Below, piece by piece: positions 7,763-17,150 of a stretch of DNA of 36,672 nucleotides. The stretch lies in assembly GCA_021732605.1 (NCBI GenBank), contig JAKFUS010000030.1, positions 1-36,672 of the forward strand, written 5' to 3'. The stretch's first letter is position 1; each line of letters opens with the position of its first letter. The notes under the pieces are model-generated. The model did not search any database and was not told the DNA's origin. It saw nothing but the letters and a program-made list of their open reading frames with translations. Made by a program: the position numbers and the translations under genes. The stretch is from Betaproteobacteria bacterium (lineage in GTDB: Bacteria > Pseudomonadota > Gammaproteobacteria > Burkholderiales > SG8-41).

Positions 7763-9154
7763 ATGAATCCAGTGCTCAAGCTTTCCAGCATCCTCCTGGC
7801 CCTGTGCCTGTTACTGCCGGGCGGCGCATCCGCTGCACAGCCAGCAGACGCCGTCGCGGTGCGCGAACTGGCGAACGGGCTGCGCGTCATTGTCAAACCC
7901 GACCGGCGCGCGCCGGTGGTGGTCAGCATGGTGTGGTATCGCATCGGCAGCATCGACGAGCAAAACGGTGTCACCGGCGTAGCACACGTGCTGGAGCACA
8001 TGATGTTCAAAGGCAGCAAAACCCTGGGGCCCGGCGAATTTTCGCGATTGATCGCGGCAGCGGGTGGCCGCGAAAACGCGTTCACCAGCCGTGACTACAC
8101 CGGTTATTTCCAGACCCTGCACAAGTCTGCCTTGCCGCTGTCGTTCCGGCTGGAAGCCGATCGCATGGCCAACCTGGTGCTGTCGCCGGAAGAATTTGCC
8201 AAGGAACTGAGGGTGGTCATGGAAGAGAGGCGCCTGCGTACCGACGACCGCCCGCAATCCATCGTCTATGAGCGCTTGATGGCGGCTGCACTGACGGCGC
8301 ACCCGTACCGCAATCCGATCATCGGCTGGATGAGCGATCTGGAAAATCTGAGTGTTACCGATACCCGTGCGTTCTACGACCACTGGTATGCGCCGAACAA
8401 TGCCACGGTCGTGGTGGTCGGCGATGTGGCACCGGCGGAAGTGTTTGCGCTGGCGGAAAAATATTTTGGCGCCTTGCCGCGCAAGACGCTGCCACCGCGC
8501 AAACCGCAGGACGAGCCGCCGCAACTGGGATTGAAACGCCTGACGGTCAAGGCGCCGGCGGAGCAGCCCTACGTGCTGATGGCGTACCGGGTGCCGGGCC
8601 TGAAAAAACCGGCTGATGACTGGGAGCCGTACGCGCTGGACATGCTGGAGAGCATCCTGAGCGGCAATGACGCCGCCCGCCTGCCGCGGACACTGGTTAA
8701 AACCGACCTCGTCGCGACGTCGGCTGGCGCAAGCTATGACGGTGTCGGACGCGGGCCGGCGTTTTTTTATCTCAGCGGTTCGCCGGTGGCGGGGCGCAGC
8801 GCGGAGCAACTGGAGCAAGGTTTGCGGCGCGAGTTGAAACGCGTGGTTGATGAGGGCGTCACCGAAGAAGAACTGACCCGGGTCAAGGCTCAGGTCATTG
8901 CGGCACAGGTATTTCAGCGTGATTCGATGTTTTTCCAGGCCCGGCAGATCGGTTCAATGGAAGTCATCGGACTTTCGTATCGCGACCTCGACCTGTATAT
9001 CGAGAAACTGAAACTGGTGACTGCCGAACAGGTGCGGGAGGTTACGCGGAAATACCTGATCGACGATGTGCTGACAGTGGCTTATCTTGATCCGCAGCCG
9101 CTGGACGGCGCGCCGCGCCGGGCCGCAACCACAGGAGTTCGTCATGGCCAATAA
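7763..9154 (+). CDS. M16 family zinc metallopeptidase, catalytic subunit
   Basis: This 463-residue protein starts with a Sec signal peptide (hydrophobic stretch to about residue 24, GGASA), so it acts in the periplasm. The inverzincin zinc site is intact: H75-V-L-E-H79, followed about 75 residues later by the E154/E155 pair in VVMEERRL. The second half holds the usual inactive M16 domain. It is followed, with an 11-bp overlap, by a second M16 gene lacking the zinc site, so the two likely form a heterodimer, as in bacterial M16B two-subunit peptidases. The substrate is unknown. AGGAAACC precedes the start. Confidence 0.92.
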   Translation: MNPVLKLSSILLALCLLLPGGASAAQPADAVAVRELANGLRVIVKPDRRAPVVVSMVWYRIGSIDEQNGVTGVAHVLEHMMFKGSKTLGPGEFSRLIAAAGGRENAFTSRDYTGYFQTLHKSALPLSFRLEADRMANLVLSPEEFAKELRVVMEERRLRTDDRPQSIVYERLMAAALTAHPYRNPIIGWMSDLENLSVTDTRAFYDHWYAPNNATVVVVGDVAPAEVFALAEKYFGALPRKTLPPRKPQDEPPQLGLKRLTVKAPAEQPYVLMAYRVPGLKKPADDWEPYALDMLESILSGNDAARLPRTLVKTDLVATSAGASYDGVGRGPAFFYLSGSPVAGRSAEQLEQGLRRELKRVVDEGVTEEELTRVKAQVIAAQVFQRDSMFFQARQIGSMEVIGLSYRDLDLYIEKLKLVTAEQVREVTRKYLIDDVLTVAYLDPQPLDGAPRRAATTGVRHGQ

Positions 9155-10514
9155 GGTGCTGAGCGGGACTGGAATGAGCATGTTCAAAACCGCCTTTGCT
9201 GCGGCGTTACTGTGCGCAGCCCAGCAGGTGTTTGCAATTCTGCCCATCGAACAATGGCAGACCTCAACCGGCGCCAAGGTCTTGTTTGTCGCCAATCGCG
9301 ATCTGCCCATGCTGGATGTATCGGTGGATTTCCCAGCCGGATCGGGTTACGACAGCAAACAAAAAGCGGGTGTCGCGGCAATGACCAACGGCTTGCTGCG
9401 CCTCGGCGCCGACGGACTGGGCGAGGATGACATCGCCCGCCGTTTTGCCGACATCGGTGCCAGGCTGGGTGGGCGTTTTGATACGGATCGCGCCGGACTG
9501 TCCTTGCGTACCCTGTCCGATCCGCAGCAGCGTGTGCCGGCGCTGGATCTGCTGGCGCGCATCCTGCGTGCACCGGAATTTCCGGCGGCAGTGCTCAATC
9601 GTGAAAAAGCCCGCCAGATCGAGGCTTTGAAAGAAGCCGATCTGAAGCCGGACAGTCAGGCCGGGCGCCTGTTTTATCAGCTGGCCTTCCGTGAACATCC
9701 CTATGCCCTGCGTGGGGTCGGTGAGGTGGATACTGTCGGCGCCATGACGCGCGACGACCTGTTGGCATTTTATCGGCAGCATTACGTCGCCGAGCGCGCG
9801 GTGGTGGCCATCATGGGCGATGTATCCCGCAGCGAAGCCGGGGCCATTGCCGAGCAACTGACCCGCGGCCTGCCGCAGGCGAAGGGTGCCGCAGCTGCAT
9901 TGCCACCGGTGTTGCCGCTGGAGCGCGCGATTACCCGCGTGGTGGCGCATCCTGCAGCGCAAAGCCACATCCTGATCGGTGCGCCGGGCATCAGTCGCAG
10001 CGATCCGGATTATTTCCCGCTGTTTGTCGGCAACCAGATCCTCGGCGGAGGTGGCTTCGTGTCGCGCATCAACGAGGAAGTGCGGCAAAAGCGCGGCCTG
10101 GCGTATTCGGCGTACAGCTATTTTTCGCCGCAACAGGTGCCGGGTCCGTTTGTGATCGGCATGCAGACACGCCGTGATCAGGCCGACGAAGCACTGGCGG
10201 TGACGCGTAAAACCCTGCGCGATTTCGTCAGCAACGGTCCGACCGAAGAGGAATTGCTGGCCGCCCGGCAGAACATCGTCGGCGGTTTCCCGATGCGCAT
10301 CGACAGCAATCGCAAGATCCACGAATACCTCGCGATGATCGGTTTTTACAATATGCCCATCAATTATCTGGACGCCTTCGTCGCCAATGTCGAACGCGTC
10401 ACGGTGGCTGACATCAGGACAGCGTTCGCCAAACACGTCGATCCGGACAAACTGGTGACCGTCGTCGTTGGTGCCGACAAGGACCAGACGGTGACTGAGC
10501 CTGCCGCGCGTTAA
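9144..10514 (+). CDS. M16 family peptidase-like protein, non-catalytic subunit
   Basis: This 456-residue M16 homologue has a signal peptide (about residues 1-31). The position matching HVLEH in the upstream protein reads AMTNG (residues 79-83), so the zinc site is lost and it is probably catalytically inactive. It keeps the substrate-binding arm seen in M16 partner subunits, R-Q-K-R-G-L-A-Y-S-A-Y-S-Y around residue 315. The ATG at 9144 is preceded by AGGAG at 7-nt spacing and overlaps the upstream gene by 11 bp. It should supply the arginine/tyrosine side of the peptidase clamp to the catalytic subunit. This pairing is inferred from family knowledge. Confidence 0.9.
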   Translation: MANKVLSGTGMSMFKTAFAAALLCAAQQVFAILPIEQWQTSTGAKVLFVANRDLPMLDVSVDFPAGSGYDSKQKAGVAAMTNGLLRLGADGLGEDDIARRFADIGARLGGRFDTDRAGLSLRTLSDPQQRVPALDLLARILRAPEFPAAVLNREKARQIEALKEADLKPDSQAGRLFYQLAFREHPYALRGVGEVDTVGAMTRDDLLAFYRQHYVAERAVVAIMGDVSRSEAGAIAEQLTRGLPQAKGAAAALPPVLPLERAITRVVAHPAAQSHILIGAPGISRSDPDYFPLFVGNQILGGGGFVSRINEEVRQKRGLAYSAYSYFSPQQVPGPFVIGMQTRRDQADEALAVTRKTLRDFVSNGPTEEELLAARQNIVGGFPMRIDSNRKIHEYLAMIGFYNMPINYLDAFVANVERVTVADIRTAFAKHVDPDKLVTVVVGADKDQTVTEPAAR

Positions 10515-10531
10515 ACGGTTTCGGGGTTTTC

Positions 10532-11122
10532 ATGGGTGCCAGCGCCACGCGTAAAAATGAAGTGCGCATCATCGGCGGCGCCTGGCGCAGCCGCCGGGTC
10601 CGTTTCCCTGATCGTCCCGGTTTGCGGCCGACGCCGGATCGTGTCCGCGAAACCCTGTTCAACTGGCTGGGCCAGGATCTGACTGGCAGGGATTGCCTGG
10701 ATCTCTTTGCCGGCAGCGGGGCACTGGGCTTCGAGGCGGCATCCCGCGGCGCGCGGCGCGTGACCATGGTCGAAAACGATGCCGTGGCGTGGAAGGCCTT
10801 GCAGGAAAATCGTGAAACGCTGGGGGCGACAGCGGTGACCGCGGTACGCGCCGATGCGCTAGAATTCCTGAAGAATCATCGGGATCCTCATTTGCAACCG
10901 CATTTTCAACGGTACCATGTGGTGTTTCTCGATCCGCCGTTTGCGGATGATCACTGGCCGCAGTTGCTGGCGCGTTTGCCGCAGCATCTGGTGGCCGGAG
11001 GATTTGTGTATTGTGAGCGCGCGCAGCCGCTGGCTGCGCTGGACGGATGGGCAGTGGTCAAAAGAGGGCGTGCAGGCCAGGTCAGCCATCAACTGTTGAA
11101 ACGGGCGGAACATGCGAGTTAA
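10532..11122 (+). CDS. rsmD: 16S rRNA (guanine(966)-N(2))-methyltransferase RsmD
   Basis: This 196-residue Rossmann-fold methyltransferase methylates G966 of 16S rRNA. Evidence: the N-terminal RIIGGAWRSRRVRFP and RPTPDRVRETLFNWL blocks, SAM-binding motif I LDLFAGSGALGFEAASRGA, and catalytic motif IV FLDPPF. It lies 15 nt before coaD; rsmD-coaD adjacency is widespread in proteobacteria and suggests an operon. Length is normal. Confidence 0.95.
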   Translation: MGASATRKNEVRIIGGAWRSRRVRFPDRPGLRPTPDRVRETLFNWLGQDLTGRDCLDLFAGSGALGFEAASRGARRVTMVENDAVAWKALQENRETLGATAVTAVRADALEFLKNHRDPHLQPHFQRYHVVFLDPPFADDHWPQLLARLPQHLVAGGFVYCERAQPLAALDGWAVVKRGRAGQVSHQLLKRAEHAS

Positions 11123-11137
11123 GGGTGAAAAATAAGG

Positions 11138-11612
11138 ATGAATAGAAAAGCGGTGTATCCCGGAACCTTTGATCCGATGACACTCGGTCATGAAGACCTC
11201 GTGCGCCGCGCCGCCGGGCTGTTTGATCATGTGGTGCTGGCGGTGGCTGACAGCAAAACCAAGCGGCCCTTGTTCACGCTGGCGGAACGCATCGACATGG
11301 CGCGGGAAGCGCTGAGCGATGTCAAAAACGTCACCATCGAAGGTTTTTCCGGGCTGCTGATGCAGTTCGTGCGTGAACATGACGCACGCGTCGTGCTGCG
11401 AGGCGTGCGCGCCGTGTCCGACTTTGATTACGAATTCCAGCTCGCGGGCATGAACCGCAAAATGCATCCCGAGGTCGAGACCGTGTTCATGACGCCGGGC
11501 GAGGAATACATGTTCCTGTCGGCGACGCTGGTGCGCGAGATTTCGGTGATGGGCGGTGACGTGTCCAAGTTCGTGTCGCCGGTGATCGCGGGTCGCCTCA
11601 AGGCCAAGATTA

Positions 11613-11623
<11 letters not shown>
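11138..11623 (+). CDS. coaD: Phosphopantetheine adenylyltransferase
   Basis: CoaD transfers AMP to 4'-phosphopantetheine in the penultimate step of coenzyme A synthesis. The 161-residue protein has the nucleotidyltransferase motif [10 protein letters not shown] (T/H-x-G-H), [21 protein letters not shown] for substrate binding, and the C-terminal LSATLVREI (normally ISSTLVREI; a conservative variant). AAGGATG precedes the start. The last codons, AGC GCC TAA, lie inside the left arm of a 267-bp palindromic element, so the native C-terminus may have been replaced or trimmed by that element. Confidence 0.96.
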
Positions 11624-12171
<548 letters not shown>

Positions 12172-12240
12172 AGTTGATCGGAAGGCGCGAAGTTGAGCCG
12201 CCCCCCAAGGGGACTTGCTTCGCAGCGTGCAGTAGATTCC

Positions 12241-13074
12241 TCAACGCCGCTGACAAGCCGGGCAGTAGCAAGTTGCCCGCTGCCCCTGGCGCAATTCGCG
12301 AATGATGGCGCCGCAACGCGTGCAGGGTTCCCCGGCGCGTCCATACACTGAAAACCGGCTCTGGAAATTTCCCGCCATGCCATCGCTGCCGACATAGTCG
12401 CGCAATGAACTGCCGCCGGCAGTGATCGCCTCTTCCAGGGTCTGCTTGATTTGTTCCGCCAGCGCAGCGCAGCGTGCGCGGCTGATGCGTTGTGCCGGTG
12501 TGCGCGGATCGATGCCGGCACGGAACAGAGCTTCGTTGGCGTAGATGTTGCCGACACCGGCGACGACATGGCTGTCCATGATCACCAGCTTGATCGCCGT
12601 GCTGCGTGTGCGGATTGCGCGATGCAGTACCGCACCGTCGAAATCCGCCGTAAGCGGTTCCGGCCCGATGGCGGCGAGCAATGGATGCAGCAGCGGATCG
12701 CCGGATTGCCATAACACCAGACCGAAGCGGCGCGGATCGCGCAGGCGCACGACGCGGCCATTCGCGAACTCCAGATCGAAGTGATCGTGTTTTTCCGGCG
12801 GCGTTGCGGCATCGACCAGCCACAGCCGGCCGGACATGCCGAGATGAACGATCAGTGCGCCCGCTTTGCCGTCGAGCGGCGTGCAGTTGAACATCAGATA
12901 TTTGCCGCGGCGCGATAGTGTGGCGATATGAGCACCGGCGAGCTTGCGTTCCAGTCCGCGCGGCACAGGCTGGCGCATGCCGCGGTGGCGCACGACGGCG
13001 CGCACGATGCGTTGCTGTTCCACGGCGGATGCCAGTCCGCGGCGGGTGGTTTCGACTTCAGGTAGTTCAGGCAC
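12241..13074 (-). CDS. mutM: Formamidopyrimidine-DNA glycosylase
   Basis: MutM (Fpg) removes 8-oxoguanine and formamidopyrimidines and nicks the DNA. The 277-residue protein begins with PELPEVETTRRGL (catalytic P1 after Met removal, and E2), has the conserved lysine in SRRGKYLMF, the helix-two-turn-helix VVAGVGNIYANEALFRAGI, and the C-terminal zinc finger C-T-R-C...C-Y-C-P-A-C-Q. All key residues are present. It lies 30 nt downstream of the DUF4340-like gene on the same strand, so it may be read through from the ABC operon. It is convergent with the ferredoxin gene; the 69-nt gap holds no clear terminator. Confidence 0.96.
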   Translation of the reverse strand: MPELPEVETTRRGLASAVEQQRIVRAVVRHRGMRQPVPRGLERKLAGAHIATLSRRGKYLMFNCTPLDGKAGALIVHLGMSGRLWLVDAATPPEKHDHFDLEFANGRVVRLRDPRRFGLVLWQSGDPLLHPLLAAIGPEPLTADFDGAVLHRAIRTRSTAIKLVIMDSHVVAGVGNIYANEALFRAGIDPRTPAQRISRARCAALAEQIKQTLEEAITAGGSSLRDYVGSDGMAGNFQSRFSVYGRAGEPCTRCGAIIRELRQGQRATCYCPACQRR

Positions 13075-13085
13075 GGATTTATTTT

Positions 13086-13103
13086 AAGTATTTGTTTTTA
13101 TTG
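13086..13103 (-). repeat. AT-rich spacer motif, copy 3
   Basis: The minus strand reads CAATAAAAACAAATACTT, the closest copy to the window consensus. It fills the gap between the DUF4340-like gene and mutM. Confidence 0.55.
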
Positions 13104-13104
13104 A

Positions 13105-13971
13105 TTATTTTTTCGTAGGCGGAAGGCCGGAGGCCGGAGCCGGTGGCGATCCCGGCTTGCTCAATAACGCCCGGCCAGCGGCCTCTAGAAACAGATACTG
13201 CAAGCCGTTGTCGCGACGCCATAGCAGCAGATGAGGCGCGCGCTGCAGCACACCGAACTCCAGTACTGCGCCATCGCGCAGGGTGATGCGGATCTCCGCG
13301 AGCGGCGCTCGTTTGTCGTAAGGCTCAGCCTGCGCAGCGGACGCATGACGCCATTGATCAACGTAACGCTGCAAATCATCCTGGCTGGTATCCGCCGCCG
13401 GTGTCAGTGTCCACCGGCCGTCGCTCTGGCGCAGGCTGAATTCCGGCAACACGATGGTCACCGGTTGCTCCTGTTCTGCCAGCAGCACGCGGCGGACCAG
13501 TGCCAGCGCATTGGCGGGCAGCCCCGCGCCATGGCGTAACGCGACCGCATACACCGTATCCCCGCGCCGTACGTACTGTTCGCGGGTGACGGTATTGATG
13601 CCGCCGAATGCGTACTCGACACCGTCTATGGTCAGCACTGCCGCAGGGGATTGCAGGTCGAAACGCTCCAGATCGGCCGCCGGCAGCTGTGCTGTCGGCT
13701 GCGCTTCGAGGATGGTCAGCATGCGCAGCACCTGGAATTCGTCGGCGCGGGCCTGGAGTGGTGCGGTGATGTGCCATTGCGCGTCCTGGCGCTCCACGGC
13801 GACGACCGGTTGACCCGGACGTGACAGCGAAATGCGTTTGGCCTGTGCAGACTGCAGCGTGGACAGCGCTTGTTTTGCCTGTTCGTCGCGGGAAGGCGTC
13901 AGCCAGACGAAACACGCCAGCGCTGCCACCGCAGTGAGCAAGGCAATATTCAGCAGCCAGCCCTGTCTCAT
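13105..13971 (-). CDS. DUF4340-like protein of a Gld-type ABC operon
   Basis: This 288-residue protein has an N-terminal membrane anchor (about residues 7-25) and a soluble, probably periplasmic, repeat-like domain. The segment YVRRGDTVYAV and the repeated pattern around ITAPLQARADEFQVLRMLTILEA resemble DUF4340 proteins, which commonly follow a GldG-like auxiliary gene. The C-terminus is proline-rich (PGSPPAPASGLPPTKK). It starts 24 nt after the GldG-like gene, so it is the fourth gene of the ABC operon. No biochemical function is known to me; a structural role with the ABC complex is inferred from position. Confidence 0.75.
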   Translation of the reverse strand: MRQGWLLNIALLTAVAALACFVWLTPSRDEQAKQALSTLQSAQAKRISLSRPGQPVVAVERQDAQWHITAPLQARADEFQVLRMLTILEAQPTAQLPAADLERFDLQSPAAVLTIDGVEYAFGGINTVTREQYVRRGDTVYAVALRHGAGLPANALALVRRVLLAEQEQPVTIVLPEFSLRQSDGRWTLTPAADTSQDDLQRYVDQWRHASAAQAEPYDKRAPLAEIRITLRDGAVLEFGVLQRAPHLLLWRRDNGLQYLFLEAAGRALLSKPGSPPAPASGLPPTKK

Positions 13972-13995
13972 GCCAACGATCTCATGCCGCCGACG

Positions 13996-15357
13996 TCAGG
14001 TCGCGTTGCGCCGGCGCCACCAGACCACGATGCCGGTGACAGCAAAGGCCAGCGGCAGCAGCGCCAGCACCACAAATGCAATCAGGTAGAGCTGCGTGCT
14101 GTCGACGTCGAGTCGGGTGTCGGCGGCGGGGCGCGGGTCGATGGTGACCAGTGCGTCTTCGCCGGCCAGCCAGTTGAACATGCCAGTGCCGAGCGCGAGG
14201 TTGCCGCCGTTGCCGATAAAGCTGTTCGACAGGAAATGTCCGGTGCCAACAACAATGACGCGTTGTTCGCGGTCGCCGACCGTGCGTTCGAAAGCGCTGG
14301 CGATGTTGACCGGGCCGGGAAAATCGCGGGTTTTGTCGAACGTTGATTTGGCATCGAGTTTGCCGGTTTCCACCCAGCCGCGGGGTGCTACGTCGATCAA
14401 TGGTGTGACGCGCCAGCCGGTACCGTCGTCGGCGCCGATCTGCCGGGCGTGGGGAAACAGCGTGTTGTATTGCAGGGTGCCGACCACCACGTGCCGCGCG
14501 TAATTGGCGGCGACGGCAAACACCGGCGGACCGCTGCGCGGTGCCAGCGCCGGATCAATGACGGTGCCCGGTGTCAGCACCAGCCCGAGTTTTTCAGCGA
14601 GCGGCTGCAGCCCCCGCAAAGGTTCTGTATCAATCAGCCACAGCAGGTTGCCGCCGCGGTCGATGTAGGACAGCAGCTTTTCCACTTCGGCCGGCTGCAG
14701 CTCAACCTGCGGCTGGGTGATCATCAGCAGGGCCGCGTTCGCCGGCACCTCCTGTGCGAGCCCGAGGTTGATGCCACTGGTAGTGAAACCTTTTTCGCGC
14801 AACTGCTGGCCGAAGCTGCCGAGGTCATGGTTGGCCTGGCCGTCGAGTTTGCGCTCGCCGTGGCCGTCCAGCCACAACACCAGGCTGTTGGCACCGCGCA
14901 GCAGGCGCACCAGCGCGTTGGCGAAATTCTGCTCGTTGAATTCGTTGAGCGGAATCTGCTCCGAACGCCGTTGGTATTCGATGACCATGGCGTTGGGCGA
15001 GCGCAGGCCGGCTTCCGCCGCCAGCTTGGGTTGTTCGCGCGGATCAATCAGCTGCAATTCGAGGTCGCGCTTCGCGCGCTGGTAGGTGCGTACGCGCTCC
15101 TCGATCAGCTTGTGGATGTTGGCGCCGCTCGCGTCCTGACGCACGGCGTAGGCGGTGACGCGCAGCGTCCCCTGCATCTGCTGCAGCGCGCCGATGGTGG
15201 CGGCGGACAGCGAATTGCGCGCGCTGCGCGTGACATCTTTTTCAGCGCGGTATTCATGGGCGACCCAGGCGAGCAGTGCGGTCAGCAGCGCCAGCAGCAC
15301 CACGAATACTCCGCTTTGCACAGCGAGCTGCCAGCGCAGCTTGCGGGTGAGCTGCAT
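13996..15357 (-). CDS. GldG family ABC transporter auxiliary protein
   Basis: This 453-residue protein has an N-terminal helix (about residues 10-31), a large extracytoplasmic domain, and a C-terminal helix (about 422-443) followed by a basic tail. The central segments LVLWLDGHGERKLDG, LLSYIDRGGNLLWLIDTEP, and LGLVLTPGTVIDP match the ABC_transp_aux/GldG family. In Bacteroidetes, GldG works with GldA and GldF in gliding; homologues in non-gliding bacteria have no settled role. It starts 3 nt after the permease gene. The long antisense open frame across it is a GC-bias shadow. Confidence 0.85.
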   Translation of the reverse strand: MQLTRKLRWQLAVQSGVFVVLLALLTALLAWVAHEYRAEKDVTRSARNSLSAATIGALQQMQGTLRVTAYAVRQDASGANIHKLIEERVRTYQRAKRDLELQLIDPREQPKLAAEAGLRSPNAMVIEYQRRSEQIPLNEFNEQNFANALVRLLRGANSLVLWLDGHGERKLDGQANHDLGSFGQQLREKGFTTSGINLGLAQEVPANAALLMITQPQVELQPAEVEKLLSYIDRGGNLLWLIDTEPLRGLQPLAEKLGLVLTPGTVIDPALAPRSGPPVFAVAANYARHVVVGTLQYNTLFPHARQIGADDGTGWRVTPLIDVAPRGWVETGKLDAKSTFDKTRDFPGPVNIASAFERTVGDREQRVIVVGTGHFLSNSFIGNGGNLALGTGMFNWLAGEDALVTIDPRPAADTRLDVDSTQLYLIAFVVLALLPLAFAVTGIVVWWRRRNAT

Positions 15358-15360
15358 CGC

Positions 15361-16131
15361 TTATCCCCGCAGGCGCCGGCCGTCGAGGCGACGGATGGCG
15401 AGTATCAGGAAGGCCGCCGCCAGCAGCAACGGGCAGGCGATGGCATAACTGTCGATGATGCCCCGGCCCAGCGGTTCGAAGTTTTTCAGCGGCGAGAACA
15501 CCTGCGCGAATGCCGCCGGCACCTGCCAGCCGCGGGCGCGCAGACTGTCGCCGGCAGTCTCACCCATGAACAGCATCGCCAGCAGCATGCCAAAGCCGAG
15601 GAGTGCTGCGGCCATTGGCTGCGCGGTCAGGCTGGAGGCATAGAGACTGACTGCGGTGAAACTGGCTGCGAGCAGCAGCAGCGCCAGCGTCAGTCCGGCG
15701 AGCAGGCCGAAGTCAAGGCGGGTGCCGGTCGCGAGCAGCAGCGGCATGGCCAGCACCAGCAGGATGATGATCAGCAGAAAGGACATCAGCCCGGTGAATT
15801 TGCCGAGGATGATTTCCGTCATCGATACCGGCGCCGAGAGCAGCAGCGTCAGCGTCTGATTGCGGCGTTCCTCGGCGATCATGCGCATCGCCAGCAGCGG
15901 CACCGCGAACAGCAGCATCGCAGCGGCGGTGGCGTAAGTCGGTGCGGCAACGAGTTCGGTAATGCCCGGCGGACTGGCCATTTGCGCCAGTTGCGACTGG
16001 ACCTGCATAAAATCGTCGAGGCGTTTGAGGAAACCGTAACCCAGCACAACCTGCACGACAGTGAGTACCAGCCATGCCAGGGGGGACGCGAACAGCGTGC
16101 GCAATTCCTTGCCGGCGATGGTGAAAATCAT
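15361..16131 (-). CDS. ABC-2 type transporter permease (GldF-like)
   Basis: This 256-residue protein has six predicted membrane helices and the N-terminal MIFTIAGKELRTLFASPLAWLV typical of GldF/NosY-like ABC-2 permeases. The conserved R-M-I-A-E-E-R-R-N-Q-T-L-T-L-L-L-S-A-P segment is the cytoplasmic coupling region. Its start overlaps the ATPase stop by 4 bp. It pairs with the ATPase at 16128-17072 and the GldG-like protein. Substrate unknown. Confidence 0.9.
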   Translation of the reverse strand: MIFTIAGKELRTLFASPLAWLVLTVVQVVLGYGFLKRLDDFMQVQSQLAQMASPPGITELVAAPTYATAAAMLLFAVPLLAMRMIAEERRNQTLTLLLSAPVSMTEIILGKFTGLMSFLLIIILLVLAMPLLLATGTRLDFGLLAGLTLALLLLAASFTAVSLYASSLTAQPMAAALLGFGMLLAMLFMGETAGDSLRARGWQVPAAFAQVFSPLKNFEPLGRGIIDSYAIACPLLLAAAFLILAIRRLDGRRLRG

Positions 16132-17072
16132 GACGGCTCCACCTGCCGGGTCAGTTGCACGAATACCTCTTCGAGGCTGCTTTGCGCCGGGGTGAGCTGG
16201 TAGAGGCCCCAGTCGCCGGCGCCGGCTGCGCTGACTAATGCCTCCGAAGGATCGCTTTCGGGCGTGAACTGGATGCGAAAACGATCGTCGCCTGCGGCTT
16301 CCACCCCGGTGACACCGGAAATTGAGCGCAGCGTATTGATAGCAGGCGGGCGGTGCAGGCTGACGGTGACCGTCCGACCGTGCTGGAAATCGCGCAGGCC
16401 GGCGATGGTGTTGCTGAATACCACGGCACCGTGATGCATGATCTGCACCCGGTCGCAGACGGCTTCAACTTCCGGCAGGATGTGCGTGGACAGGATCACA
16501 CTGTGTTTGCTGCCGAGTTCGCGGATCAGCGCGCGGATGTCGAGGATCTGGTTCGGGTCGAGCCCGACCGTGGGTTCATCGAGGATGATCACATCGGGTT
16601 CGTGCACGATGGCCTGGGCAATGCCGACGCGCTGCTGGTAACCCTTGGACAGGGTGCCGATCAGTTTGCGGCCGGAATCGGCGAGGCCGCAGCGCGCCAT
16701 GGCGGTGGCGACAGCGGATGCCCGCTGCGCCTTCGGCACGCGATGCAGCCTGGCGACCAGGTCGAGATATTCGCGGACGTTCAATTCCCGGTACAGGGGC
16801 GGGGTTTCCGGCAGATAACCGATGCGCGCCTTGGCCAACACCGGTTTTTCCAGCAAATCAATGCCACAAATGCGGATTTCTCCGGCACTCGGCGCCAGAT
16901 TTCCTGTCAACATCTGCATGGTGGTGGTTTTGCCGGCTCCGTTGGGACCGAGCAGGCCCAGCACTTCGCCGTGACGCACGTCCAGATCGATGGCTTTGAC
17001 GGCGATGTGCGTACCAAAGCGGCGGGATAGACCCCTGGCGCAGATGGTCAAAGCGGGGTCGGTGGGAATCAT
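16128..17072 (-). CDS. ABC transporter ATP-binding protein (GldA-like)
   Basis: This 314-residue ATPase has Walker A GPNGAGKTT, Q-loop YLPETPPLYRELNVREYL, signature LSKGYQQR, Walker B VIILDEPTVGLDPNQ, and H-loop ILSTHILPEVEAVCDRV. The YLPE and K-G-Y-Q-Q-R variants are typical of the GldA/NosF type that pairs with ABC-2 permeases. The C-terminal domain after residue 220 is the usual regulatory extension. I start at ATG 17072 (MIPTDPALTI). An in-frame ATG at 17177 would add 35 residues encoded by a 15-nt tandem repeat (a 5-residue KTACY-like repeat), probably not native. The last base pairs overlap the permease gene. Confidence 0.92.
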   Translation of the reverse strand: MIPTDPALTICARGLSRRFGTHIAVKAIDLDVRHGEVLGLLGPNGAGKTTTMQMLTGNLAPSAGEIRICGIDLLEKPVLAKARIGYLPETPPLYRELNVREYLDLVARLHRVPKAQRASAVATAMARCGLADSGRKLIGTLSKGYQQRVGIAQAIVHEPDVIILDEPTVGLDPNQILDIRALIRELGSKHSVILSTHILPEVEAVCDRVQIMHHGAVVFSNTIAGLRDFQHGRTVTVSLHRPPAINTLRSISGVTGVEAAGDDRFRIQFTPESDPSEALVSAAGAGDWGLYQLTPAQSSLEEVFVQLTRQVEPS

Positions 17073-17090
17073 CAACGGCGGGTGCAGTAT

Positions 17091-17150
17091 TGCCTGGTGG
17101 CAAGTTGCCTTGTGGTGAGCAGTCTTGTAGCAAGCAGTCTTGTAGTAAGC
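17091..17150. repeat. Tandem repeat, 15-nt period, four units
   Basis: Units start at 17091, 17106, 17121 and 17136; the last two (AGTCTTGTAGCAAGC and AGTCTTGTAGTAAGC) differ at one base. The array is in the divergent spacer between the ABC operon and the TPR gene, directly upstream of the ABC ATPase start. Because the period is a multiple of three it extends an open frame in the minus direction. Confidence 0.8.

Noticed and set aside
12172-12240. Terminator between the ferredoxin gene and mutM
   Set aside because: CCCCAAGGGG occurs but has no workable loop and no T-run on either strand.
14449-16203. A 584-codon open frame on the plus strand, opposite the ABC operon
   Set aside because: It lies antisense to three well-supported genes (GldG-like, permease, ATPase end), has a low-complexity Q/R/H-rich product and no recognisable domain. 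High GC third positions commonly create such shadows.
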